Shown one piece after another: positions 52,447 through 60,513 of a DNA stretch of 64,000 nt. The translations under genes and the position numbers were made by a program. Source of the DNA: an uncultured Bacteroidales bacterium (GTDB lineage Bacteria > Bacteroidota > Bacteroidia > Bacteroidales > FEN-979); contig CAISRB010000018.1 in NCBI GenBank assembly GCA_903887775.1, forward strand, positions 1 to 64,000. Direction: 5' to 3'. How positions within the stretch are numbered: position 1 is the stretch's first letter; the number at the start of each line of letters is the position of its first letter. The notes under the pieces were generated by a model. The model saw only the letters and a program-made list of their open reading frames with translations, searched no databases and was not told the origin of the DNA.

Positions 52447-53529
52447 TCAGCCTCCGATAATTTGAGTTTCAAGCGCTTTCACAACTTCATCCGGTGTAGG
52501 GATGATACCGCCGAAACGTCCGTAATGTTCAATTTTAATGCTGCATCCAACACTCAGCTTTACATCTTCTATCATCTGCCCGGCATTCATTTCAACCACG
52601 AGCATGCCTTTGACTTTTTTGCCAAGGTCGTGGATCGCTTTGACCGGAAAGGGGAACAGGGTGATAGGCCTGAACAGGCCGATTTTAATGCCTTTGGCTC
52701 TGGCAAGGTCCATCGATTTCTGGCAGATACGGGCAGAAAGCCCGAATGCAACGAAAATGAATTCGGCATCTTCGCAGCCAAGGGTTTCATACAGAATTTC
52801 GTTTTCCTCTATTTTTTTGTATTTGGCCTGTAACTTCAGGTTTACTCTTTCCTGTCCGGCCGGGTCGAGGTCAAGAGATGTAATGATGATATGTTCGCGG
52901 CTTTTCGGTTTTCCTGTTGCAGCCCATGGGTTCTGTTTGATAAGATCCTCTTCTGAACGGCGGGGAATCGGGTCGAAAAGAACGACTTTCTCCATCATTT
53001 GGCCAATAGCGCCGTCGGAAAGTATCATCACCGGGTTGCGGTACTTGAAAGCAAGGTCGAAACCGAGCTTAACATGGTCGCACATTTCCTGAACCGATGC
53101 AGGTGCGAGGACAACCAACTTGTAATCGCCATGCCCTCCTCCTTTTACAGCCTGAAAATAATCGGCCTGGGAAGGTTGAATAGTCCCGAGTCCGGGGCCT
53201 CCGCGAACGACATTAACAATGACGGCAGGGAGTTCTGCCCCGGCCATATATGAAATGCCTTCCTGCATCAGGCTGATGCCCGGACTGGAAGACGATGTCA
53301 TCACCATTTTACCTGTACCGGCAGCTCCGTAGAGCATATTGATCGAAGCTGTTTCACTTTCGGCCTGAAGAACCACCATTCCTGTGCGTTCATGCGGTTT
53401 TTCCGCCATCAGGTATTCCATCACTTCAGACTGAGGCGTTATAGGATATCCGAAATAACCATCGCAGCCTGCCCTTATAGCGGCTTCGGCAACAGCTTCG
53501 TTACCCTTCATCAATCGTAATTCACCCAT
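52447..53529 (-). CDS. korA: 2-oxoglutarate:ferredoxin oxidoreductase, alpha subunit
   Basis: A 360-residue subunit beginning MGELRLMKGNEAVAEAAIRA, with the alpha motif GYPITPQSEVMEYLM, QAESETASINMLYGAAGTGK, TSSSSPGISLMQEGISYMAG, and the domain III segment MLVVEMNAGQMIEDVKLSVG. It is the second gene of the korDABC run (21 bp after korD, 1 bp before korB). Confidence 0.93.
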   Translation of the reverse strand: MGELRLMKGNEAVAEAAIRAGCDGYFGYPITPQSEVMEYLMAEKPHERTGMVVLQAESETASINMLYGAAGTGKMVMTSSSSPGISLMQEGISYMAGAELPAVIVNVVRGGPGLGTIQPSQADYFQAVKGGGHGDYKLVVLAPASVQEMCDHVKLGFDLAFKYRNPVMILSDGAIGQMMEKVVLFDPIPRRSEEDLIKQNPWAATGKPKSREHIIITSLDLDPAGQERVNLKLQAKYKKIEENEILYETLGCEDAEFIFVAFGLSARICQKSMDLARAKGIKIGLFRPITLFPFPVKAIHDLGKKVKGMLVVEMNAGQMIEDVKLSVGCSIKIEHYGRFGGIIPTPDEVVKALETQIIGG

Positions 53530-53550
53530 GAGATATGTACTTTAAAATTG

Positions 53551-53778
53551 TTATTCAGAAACTTTGCCGCGGAAAACAGTGATCACACCATCGGGACAGA
53601 CTATTGCGCAATTCATGCATCCGGTACATTCGTTATTGACTTTCAAGGCGAAGTGGTAGCCTTTGCCGTTTACTTCTTTCGACATTGCAATAACTGAAAA
53701 AGGACAGGAGGCAATACAAACCTCGCATCCCTTGCAGCGTTCCACATTTACCAGGATATCTCCTTTGATCTTAGCCAT
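53551..53778 (-). CDS. korD: 2-oxoglutarate:ferredoxin oxidoreductase, ferredoxin (delta) subunit
   Basis: 75 residues from ATG 53778 (MAKIKGDILVNVERCKGC). Two [4Fe-4S] motifs are visible: CKGCEVCIASCP and CTGCMNCAIVCPDG. It passes electrons from the catalytic subunits to soluble ferredoxin. It is the first gene of the korDABC operon; a weak promoter (TTTG-N16-TAATTTCG) lies upstream around 53816-53845. Confidence 0.93.
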   Translation of the reverse strand: MAKIKGDILVNVERCKGCEVCIASCPFSVIAMSKEVNGKGYHFALKVNNECTGCMNCAIVCPDGVITVFRGKVSE

Positions 53779-53880
53779 AATGAGAAAAATTAATGGTGCG
53801 ATACTTAATACCATGGCGAAATTAGGGAAAATTCTCCGAACAAATGGCGGGCATTGTTAAATTTAGAACAAGTATAATTA

Positions 53881-53985
53881 GCCATCAGGCAAAAGCCATG
53901 TGGCATGAGTGATCATAAAATGCTCATGCCTCATGGCTCATGGCTCATGGCTCATGGCTCATGCCTCATGGCTCATGCCTCATCT
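53881..53985. repeat. Tandem 7-nt repeat CTCATGG/CTCATGC
   Basis: Nine 7-nt units (ctcatgc, ctcatgg x4, ctcatgc, ctcatgg, ctcatgc, ctcatct) run from 53923 to 53985. Looser relatives at 53881-53922 (gccatgtggcatgagtg) precede them. The last units overlap the stop codon of the gene at 53980. Confidence 0.85.
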
Positions 53986-54786
53986 CTGAGCAGTGCTGTT
54001 GTAATAAAAGCTCCGGAAGTAAGATTCTGTGAAGACGGGGTTGATCTTGTGGTAAAACCTGATCAGTATCCCTGCCTTTGCGCTGATGGTGTCGTTAAGG
54101 TCAACCAGCCTCCAGAACTCACGGTCTCCTGTGAACAGGTTCTGGGCAAAAACGTTGATGTCTTCTTCCAGAGAGGCTGTGGAGTATTCCGACAGGAAGC
54201 CTTTCTCAATCTCGGCCGGATTCAGAGCCATATCGGCGGTACCATTCAGAATTGCATCCGCGCCCCCTTTGCCATACCTGAACGAAGGAGGGTTGAGCGA
54301 CAACCATTTCGTTTTGTCGAAATATGTCGGGAAATTTCTTATCAGGATACTGGAAAATTCATGATGAAATACCTGTTCTATGTATTCGTTGGTAAACCAT
54401 GGGTTGTCGTTATCGTCACTCAGGTAAATAGTATGCCTGTAATTGGTTCCCCCGTAAGGAAGGCCGTAGAATTTCATTGATTTTAACACAAAAACCTTGT
54501 CAAGATTTGCAGTGAGCATATCGACAGGGTATTTTGATAATGCATAGGTAAGAACATCTTCAAGCCTTTCGAATTCTTCAGATGATACAGGCTGGATATC
54601 GGGATTTACTTTTTTACCTGACCACTGATGAGGGAAAATACTGATGCCGGAAGGAAAGAGTATCTCGACACCGCTTCGTTGATCATAATAGTTCATCTGT
54701 GCTTCTGCGTTTGGGATATAGCAAAAAAGCACAAACAGCCAGAATGAATTCCTAAGCAGGAAAGCCATTTTTTCGGTTTTCGACAC
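53980..54786 (-). CDS. Secreted metallopeptidase-like protein with degenerate zinc motif
   Basis: A 268-residue protein with a signal peptide (either from the first ATG or from the one at 54768). The middle has VFHHEFSSILIRN (H142, E143, S146) and further on ASLEEDINVFAQNLF with an acidic pair that in related putative zinc peptidases supplies the third ligand. The second histidine of HExxH is Ser here, so zinc binding is probably lost or altered. No close family is recognised. The stop codon TGA lies within the CTCATGG repeat. It stands alone between two repeat-filled gaps. Confidence 0.65.
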   Translation of the reverse strand: MSKTEKMAFLLRNSFWLFVLFCYIPNAEAQMNYYDQRSGVEILFPSGISIFPHQWSGKKVNPDIQPVSSEEFERLEDVLTYALSKYPVDMLTANLDKVFVLKSMKFYGLPYGGTNYRHTIYLSDDNDNPWFTNEYIEQVFHHEFSSILIRNFPTYFDKTKWLSLNPPSFRYGKGGADAILNGTADMALNPAEIEKGFLSEYSTASLEEDINVFAQNLFTGDREFWRLVDLNDTISAKAGILIRFYHKINPVFTESYFRSFYYNSTAQR

Positions 54787-54920
54787 GCAAAGGAAAGCAT
54801 GACCGGGTACCGGTCGGAAGGCAAAATCAAGAAAATATCAACCCACCATTGTTAATAACTCGAATAATTTTGTTGATAAGTTTGCCTCTCAGGTGGTTCG
54901 TGTGGCACGATTGATTAGAG

Positions 54921-55078
54921 AATAGTGAAAAGTGAAAAGCGAAAAGTGACAAGCGAAAAGTGACAAGCGAAAAGTGAAAAGTGAAAAGTGAAAAGTGAAA
55001 AGTGAAAAGCGAAAAGCGAAAAGTGAAAAGTGAAAAGCGAAAAGCGAAAAGTGAAAAGCGAAAAGTGAAAAGTGAAAA
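54921..55078. repeat. Tandem 7-nt repeat GTGAAAA/GCGAAAA
   Basis: About 22 units of 7 nt (mostly gtgaaaa or gcgaaaa, two with a gtgacaa change). The whole gap 54787-55124 (338 bp) holds this array and the next repeat and no gene; 54787-54920 shows nothing recognisable. Confidence 0.92.
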
Positions 55079-55087
55079 TTTAAGGTG

Positions 55088-55123
55088 CCCTAATCCCTAA
55101 TCCCCACTCCCCACTCCCCAATA
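55088..55123. repeat. Tandem 7-nt repeat CCCTAAT/CCCCACT
   Basis: Five 7-nt units (ccctaat x2, ccccact x2, ccccaat) follow the GTGAAAA array and end 1-2 bp before the stop codon of the aminotransferase gene. Confidence 0.85.
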
Positions 55124-55124
55124 A

Positions 55125-56447
55125 CTAACTTACCGGGTGGTTTTCGTGGAATTTCCTCAGGCGCTCCTCAAGCGCCGGGAACTGGGCTCTTTGTACCAGA
55201 GAGACGCAGGCACGGAGGCCTTCGGAGTGTTCGCTTCCGGTTATCGTCAGTGAAATCGAACTGATACCATAATAAATGAGTTCTTCAAGCAGTTGTTCCC
55301 CCGTGAAACCGGGGTAAGAAACCGTGAAATAAAACCCGTCAGCGATTGGTTCATCTTCATCTTTGTCATATACAATGCTAAACCCGTTTTCAAGGAACAT
55401 TTTTTTCATGATCCGGGCTTTTTCGCCATACTCCTTTACCACTTCAACGAAATTATAAGTACCGTCATTTGCGGCTTTCAGCAGGGCTGCCAAAGCAAAT
55501 TGGGCTGAATGTGCAGTACCTGCGCTTAAGGCATAGAGTGTGCCGTAAATCAGCGCCCTGCCGAAAATATTAGTGGAGTATGACCAAAGAAGATTCTCCG
55601 ACACCTGGTTAAAAAGGTGATTTGAAACCAGCATCAGTCCGATCCTCTGGCCAGCATAGCTAAAAACCTTCGAGCTTGAAACCAGCAAAATATAATTATC
55701 TGTGTATTTTGCAACGGTAGGCTGGTAAGGCGGTTGTCCGGGATGGCTGTAATCCTTCCTGAAATCCATACCGAAGTAAGCCAGGTCCTCGATGATGATC
55801 ACATTATATTTGGTTGCAAGTTCGCCGATGATCTTAAGCTCTTTTTCAGTAAAACAGACCCATGAAGGGTTATTTGGGTTTGAGTAGAGTACAGAATTGA
55901 TATTACCGGCCATAAAGTAGGATTCCAGTTTTGCACGCAGCTTTTCTCCCCGGTAATCATATACATCGAAGCTCTTGTATTTCAGACCAAGAACGACATG
56001 TTGCTGGTGGTGGACCGGGAAGCCCGGATCAATGAAAAGGGTAACGTCACGTTCCTTCGAAAGTTTGGAGATCGTAAGGAAGGCAGCAAATCCGCCCTGC
56101 ATCGAACCGACAGTAGGCACGCAATTTGCTTCATCCACGTCGATGTCGAGAAAAAGTTTCGCGAAACGTGAAGCTTCTTTTTTCAATATAGGCGTTCCTT
56201 CAATGTCAGGATAAACAGAAGCGACTCCCCTTTGCAATGCCTCTATTTCGGCCTGAACGCCTATCCCGGCAGGCGGAAGTCCCGGAACTCCCATTTCCAT
56301 CCGGATGAATTTTTCACCAGATTCCTTTTCTATGCCGTTAATAAGCCTTTTTATCTCACGAATTGTTGCCTTGCCTATATTACGGATCTTACTTTCCCTG
56401 ATATGGCGGTTAACAATTTCAAAGTTTATTGGAGTATCTTTCATCAT
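55125..56447 (-). CDS. PLP-dependent aminotransferase, class I/II
   Basis: A 440-residue fold-type I aminotransferase. Cofactor residues are visible: YSNPNNPSW (Asn193), IIIEDLAYFGM (Asp221), the Schiff-base lysine in LLVSSSKVFSYAGQRIG (Lys260, with Arg268 nearby) and a C-terminal substrate-carboxylate region (SEGLRACVSL). It lies 118 bp downstream of the glycyl-radical activase gene on the same strand. In context it could convert tyrosine to 4-hydroxyphenylpyruvate, feeding the decarboxylase pathway after oxidative decarboxylation; the amino donor is not proven by sequence. Confidence 0.85.
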   Translation of the reverse strand: MMKDTPINFEIVNRHIRESKIRNIGKATIREIKRLINGIEKESGEKFIRMEMGVPGLPPAGIGVQAEIEALQRGVASVYPDIEGTPILKKEASRFAKLFLDIDVDEANCVPTVGSMQGGFAAFLTISKLSKERDVTLFIDPGFPVHHQQHVVLGLKYKSFDVYDYRGEKLRAKLESYFMAGNINSVLYSNPNNPSWVCFTEKELKIIGELATKYNVIIIEDLAYFGMDFRKDYSHPGQPPYQPTVAKYTDNYILLVSSSKVFSYAGQRIGLMLVSNHLFNQVSENLLWSYSTNIFGRALIYGTLYALSAGTAHSAQFALAALLKAANDGTYNFVEVVKEYGEKARIMKKMFLENGFSIVYDKDEDEPIADGFYFTVSYPGFTGEQLLEELIYYGISSISLTITGSEHSEGLRACVSLVQRAQFPALEERLRKFHENHPVS

Positions 56448-56565
56448 CTCATAAAAAATATTGAGCTGTTAATAAATGAGCAACAGCAAAAATCATAAAA
56501 TATTTTCACTTTACCAATGATTTTAATCAGCAGGAAACAGAACTTTTAACAAATAATAGAAAGTT

Positions 56566-57513
56566 TCAGAAGGGAGTCTCACTGCCTGGATAGCAGCTGA
56601 CACCCAATTCGATGAAGCGGTCTTTAATGGCAAGAAGTTGCTCCCTGGCATTCATTTCAAGGTCCTGAAGCATATAAGTCTGACCTGTAAGCAGGTATTT
56701 CTCGCGGCCCAGGTGATGAACAGGGAGGATGTTCAGTTCTTTAAAACCGCATGACAAAATGAATTCAGCCGTGGCCCTGATATTTTCATCCGAATCGTTA
56801 CGTCCGGGCACAAGCGGCATCCTGAATACAAGGCGGCCTTTAAAGCTGACGGCCAGGCGCCTGGCATTCTCCAGTATTGTGCGGTTTGAAGATGATGTCA
56901 GTAATTTATGAGCAGTCTCATCCATATGCTTAAGGTCGAAAAAGATCCAATCCAGCCAGGGCAGGGAGGGTTCTATGTGATTCCAGGGAATGTCGCCGCA
57001 GGTTTCAACGGCAGTATGAATAAATGCCTCATAACACATTTTAAGGATACCTGTTGTAAATTCCGGTTGAGCAAACGGCTCTCCCCCGGTAAGTGTGATA
57101 CCCCCATTCACGCCCCAGTACTGCCTGTCACGTTCAATCCTCGAATACAGTTCTGGAAGGCTGATGAAATACCCTCCCTGTCCAAGGGCTCCGGTAAGAC
57201 AGGCTTTCACACAATCATAGGTGTTGCAGTGTGCACATTTATCGCGGTCAAATTCAAGCCGGGGTGTTTCTTTTCCGCCAGTCAGCTTGATCGTTTTATA
57301 GGGACAGGCCTGAAGGCAATACAGATCAAAGAGACATTTGGTTTCTTTATAAAGAGGTTCCGGAAATGGCCTGATCCCTTCGGGGTTGGAACACCAGAGG
57401 CACCTCAGCGGACATCCTTTTAAGAAGATCAGGGTACGGCAACCCGGGCCGTCATGAACAGAAAAACCCTGGATGTCGAAGATGTACCCTCCGGTTAATG
57501 TTGACTGATCCAT
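56566..57513 (-). CDS. hpdA: Glycyl-radical enzyme activating protein (HpdA-like)
   Basis: A 315-residue radical SAM activase. The SAM cluster motif is FLKGCPLRCLWCSNPEG (CxxxCxxC). An inserted ferredoxin-like domain carries cysteines in CLFDLYCLQACP and CAHCNTYDCVKACLTGAL. The core then has NGGITLTGGEPFAQP and DWIFFDLKHMD. It makes the glycyl radical on the adjacent large subunit. Its start overlaps the small-subunit stop by 19 bp. Size and place match HpdA of clostridia. Confidence 0.92.
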   Translation of the reverse strand: MDQSTLTGGYIFDIQGFSVHDGPGCRTLIFLKGCPLRCLWCSNPEGIRPFPEPLYKETKCLFDLYCLQACPYKTIKLTGGKETPRLEFDRDKCAHCNTYDCVKACLTGALGQGGYFISLPELYSRIERDRQYWGVNGGITLTGGEPFAQPEFTTGILKMCYEAFIHTAVETCGDIPWNHIEPSLPWLDWIFFDLKHMDETAHKLLTSSSNRTILENARRLAVSFKGRLVFRMPLVPGRNDSDENIRATAEFILSCGFKELNILPVHHLGREKYLLTGQTYMLQDLEMNAREQLLAIKDRFIELGVSCYPGSETPF

Positions 57514-57746
57514 TTGAAATCAGCACATGATACAGCATTCATATCAGGGTAAGCCAGTGTAATCGACATACATTTACCTAAAAATTCCTTTTCGGCAGTG
57601 TAATTGCTGCAAAACCTGCATTTGGCTAAACGTTCGGCTTTATCACAAAAGGCATCGTCGGGCAGGATATCTTGCTTCGAAATTTTGCATAACCCCTTAA
57701 AAACATCTATAGGAAGGTAGAATTTGCAATCGGTACATGTGTTCAT
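57495..57746 (-). CDS. hpdC: Iron-sulfur small subunit of glycyl-radical decarboxylase (HpdC-like)
   Basis: 83 residues from ATG 57746 (MNTCTDCKFYLPIDVFKGLC). It has eight or more cysteines: CTDC, GLCKISKQ, DDAFCDK, AKCRFCSNY, LGKC and AVSC. This pattern (C-x2-C ... KGxC-x2-SKQ ... DDAxC ... KCxxC ... GKC ... C) is that of HpdC, which binds two [4Fe-4S] clusters and forms hetero-octamers with HpdB. The open frame continues 93 bp upstream but that part is a tandem repeat and is not counted. It overlaps hpdA by 19 bp. Confidence 0.85.
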   Translation of the reverse strand: MNTCTDCKFYLPIDVFKGLCKISKQDILPDDAFCDKAERLAKCRFCSNYTAEKEFLGKCMSITLAYPDMNAVSCADFKWISQH

Positions 57747-57775
57747 ATACTGTAGCTTAGATGTATTTTCAAAAA

Positions 57776-57838
57776 GTGAAAAGTGAAAAGTGAAAAGCGA
57801 AATGATTTTTTTCGCCTTTCGCCTTTCGCAATTTCGCA
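57776..57838. repeat. Inverted word repeat between hpdB and hpdC
   Basis: Units gtgaaaa/gcgaaat (57776-57802) face their complements ttcgcct/ttcgcaa (57812-57838), so the tract can fold as a loose hairpin. It separates the hpdB stop from the hpdC start and creates a false N-terminal extension of hpdC. Confidence 0.75.
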
Positions 57839-57839
57839 T

Positions 57840-60506
57840 TTATAATTCCTCATATTCAGTCCTCGCGATGACTTCATCCTGGATCTGTTTGCCTAATTCG
57901 ACCCAGTACTGGGTAAATCCGGCAACACGTACAAGCAGGCTGCGGAATTTGTCGGGGTCGCTCTGGGCCTGTTTCAGCATTCTCGAATCGACAATGTTGA
58001 ATTGCACGTGGAAACCTCCCTTCCTCATGTAAGCCCGTATCAGTTCAAGGAATTTGCGGGAGCCTTCACGACCCTTCACAACCGAAGGATGGATCTTCAT
58101 ATTGAGCTGAGAATTCTGTGACTGCGAGTGGTTCCAGCAGGTTGCCGAATTGAACAGGGCATAGGGTCCCTGCCTGTCGGTACCCGGGTAAGCTGAGACG
58201 GAACCATCCGAAAATGTTGTTCCTGAAAGCCGGCCATCAGGCGAAGCTAAGGTAACTGCTCCCATCGGTCCATGTGTCGAAACGCTGATCTGGCAGGCAT
58301 ACAAAGGCTGGTCATACAACGAACGGTAGTTATGAGTCATCTCGCAGAACCATTCTTCCCACTGCTTGAACAGGGCGTCTACATAAGGATCGTCATTCCC
58401 GAATTTGGGAGCATCAAGGCTCCGGCGGTGTATCTTACGATATTCGCTATGATGCTCATTTGGTTTCTGGTCAACCAGGGAATATGAGCCTGTTTCCTGG
58501 GCGGTATGGTAGCCGAAATTTTCAAGTATAGCTTTGCGGTAAGTCTCCAGGTCGAAATTCTTTTCGTCGTAAACGTTCTTCTTCAGGGAGGCCAGGGAAT
58601 TTATAAGGGTAGTGTTCCCGCAGGATTCAACATTGAAAGTGGTATTATACCGGGCACCCATCTGGCCGAGGTCGCGGCCTTTCTCAAGGCAGTCGGGTTT
58701 AAGCATCGAATTAACCAGTGACGGGCTGATCTTTCTCCAGGCGTCATGCTGGATATTATTTGTAAGAGTCAGAACATGCACAGCCCGGCTGAAATAATCT
58801 TTAAACCCCTGCCAGAGTTCATCATAGGATTCAAGTTTATAGCCGTGGCTGGGGAATATCCTTTCACCGCTTCGCATATCGATGCCGTCGAAGATCACTG
58901 TTTCAAGGATCTTCGGCAGAGAGATGAAATGAACGCCTACGCTCGTCGCGGGAGCCGAACCTCCGGGTATCCAGTGGATCTCCCCGTCGAGGTTGAGCGG
59001 CATCCAGCTTCCCGGACTTGTTTCAAGGCATCCTCCGATAGACCAGGCTCGGGCTTCTTCCGTCTGCATCCCTTCATGGGCGTAATTGTTCAGGAGAAAT
59101 TCCATAGCCACCGTATTGCTCACCCAGGCGGGGTATCCTGCGCCGGCCTTCGTACATTCAATTCCTTTCATTAAAAACTCCTCCGGCAGTTTTTCGTCAT
59201 AAAGCAACGAAAGTGTGGGTTGGGGAGTTTCGCAGCTGATACCGGTTTCAAGGATCAGCATCTCAAGTTCATTTGCGGCCTGGGTCCCGTCTTTTTTCAA
59301 TCCGCCAATACACAGGTTGTTAAACGTATTGCCCGAAAGTACACCGCCAACAACACCCATCGAAGCAAAGCAGTCTATCTCAGTGAACTTAATACGCATG
59401 CATTCGAGGAGCTCTATAGTTTTCCCGCGGTCGATCAGGCCCCCGTCAATATCCCTTTTCCAGAATGGATACAATACCTGCCCCAAACGGCCCGGAGAAA
59501 GGCCGGAGATAGCGTCTTCGTTCAGAACAGCGACATGGAAAGTCCAGATCATCTGCAATGCATCATGAAAATTACGAGGCGGATCTGACGAGATATGATC
59601 AAGCCGCTCAGCCATTTCAGTGTATTCGGCTTTTTGTTTTTCTTCCTTTTCGAGGGAAGCAAGCAAACGCGCTTCTTCGGCGTAGTTCCTGATCCAGGCC
59701 TTGATACCCTGAAGCATTGTGATCACCGCTTTATAAAAATACAGGCGGTCCATTTCGGGAAAGCCTGCAACTTCGTTCATGCTTTCCTCGCATATCCGGA
59801 TGATCCCGTCTATGCCGTATTGAAGCGGATAATAATAGTTTATGACTTCACGGCCCTGAGGCAGGGTATAACCCGAATCAAACATACAAATGACCGAACG
59901 CATGATGGCTTCCTTTTCCTTGTAAGCGGGAACCATTTGTTCGTATTTATGACCGATGTCATCCACCGAACGGTTTTTCCATTTCTTTGCTACCTCAAGC
60001 ATCACCGGCATTTCCTCCACTCTTACGCCGAACTTCCCGGCTATCGAAATGACTTTGCCGCTGGAATTGGTGACGTTACCGCCTCCTTTGCCGAGAGTCG
60101 TAAAGGTATCAGCAGTCAGTTTGCCCGATTCAAGAGCTTCCTGATAAAGCTTGTCCTCGGATGCCATGAAAAAAGCTTCCGACAGCCAGGGCATGGGATA
60201 AGACCCGCGCAGGAACGAAGCTTTACCCATTGCAAGAAGTTCACCGGGGTAAATAACAGGGGTCAGATGTTCGAAACCAGCTTTGAGGCTTTCAGCACGG
60301 CGGATGACAGGAATCTCCCCGTCAAGTTCATCCCAGCGGCGGGTATACCAGTAAGGAAATTCCATCGAAGTCGATGACTTGGCTCCAAAATACAGTTCAC
60401 GCGCCTTGTTAGCTCTCGGGCTGGGCGTAAGCTTTTTTTCCCGGTCTTCAACCGTTTCCGAAGGTTTATGCCCGTAATAATTGATCGATTCAGCTGAATT
60501 TTCCAT
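57840..60506 (-). CDS. hpdB: Glycyl-radical 4-hydroxyphenylacetate decarboxylase, large subunit (HpdB-like)
   Basis: 888 residues from ATG 60506 (MENSAESINYY), 7 bp after the yqgE stop; a longer frame starts inside yqgE. The thiyl site is WSIGGCLETSPGSW with the C-x-E pair (C493, E495 in this numbering). The glycyl radical site is VRVAGFTQYW (Gly863). The interval between them is 370 residues, equal to that I recall for clostridial HPAD (Cys503, Gly873). Residues at the positions of its Ser344, His536 and Glu637 are also Ser, His and Glu here. With HpdC-like and HpdA-like genes downstream in the same order, the enzyme should turn 4-hydroxyphenylacetate into p-cresol. Confidence 0.88.
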   Translation of the reverse strand: MENSAESINYYGHKPSETVEDREKKLTPSPRANKARELYFGAKSSTSMEFPYWYTRRWDELDGEIPVIRRAESLKAGFEHLTPVIYPGELLAMGKASFLRGSYPMPWLSEAFFMASEDKLYQEALESGKLTADTFTTLGKGGGNVTNSSGKVISIAGKFGVRVEEMPVMLEVAKKWKNRSVDDIGHKYEQMVPAYKEKEAIMRSVICMFDSGYTLPQGREVINYYYPLQYGIDGIIRICEESMNEVAGFPEMDRLYFYKAVITMLQGIKAWIRNYAEEARLLASLEKEEKQKAEYTEMAERLDHISSDPPRNFHDALQMIWTFHVAVLNEDAISGLSPGRLGQVLYPFWKRDIDGGLIDRGKTIELLECMRIKFTEIDCFASMGVVGGVLSGNTFNNLCIGGLKKDGTQAANELEMLILETGISCETPQPTLSLLYDEKLPEEFLMKGIECTKAGAGYPAWVSNTVAMEFLLNNYAHEGMQTEEARAWSIGGCLETSPGSWMPLNLDGEIHWIPGGSAPATSVGVHFISLPKILETVIFDGIDMRSGERIFPSHGYKLESYDELWQGFKDYFSRAVHVLTLTNNIQHDAWRKISPSLVNSMLKPDCLEKGRDLGQMGARYNTTFNVESCGNTTLINSLASLKKNVYDEKNFDLETYRKAILENFGYHTAQETGSYSLVDQKPNEHHSEYRKIHRRSLDAPKFGNDDPYVDALFKQWEEWFCEMTHNYRSLYDQPLYACQISVSTHGPMGAVTLASPDGRLSGTTFSDGSVSAYPGTDRQGPYALFNSATCWNHSQSQNSQLNMKIHPSVVKGREGSRKFLELIRAYMRKGGFHVQFNIVDSRMLKQAQSDPDKFRSLLVRVAGFTQYWVELGKQIQDEVIARTEYEEL

Positions 60507-60513
60507 AGGGTTA

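Noticed and set aside
53779..53814. 12-residue N-terminal extension of KorD
   Set aside because: The hydrophobic MVLSIAPLIFLI stretch does not belong to this soluble ferredoxin family; MAKIKGDI is the normal start.
54921..55123. CRISPR-like array
   Set aside because: The units are 7 nt, contiguous and without unique spacers; no cas genes are present.
57747..57839. 31-residue N-terminal extension of the HpdC-like protein
   Set aside because: It is a translation of the GTGAAAA/TTTCGC repeat; HpdC proteins start at the MNTC-like segment.
59595..60377. 260-residue plus-strand frame opposite hpdB
   Set aside because: It is an antisense shadow of a well-supported gene with no recognisable motifs; the same holds for the frames opposite nadB, sucA and the oxidoreductase genes.
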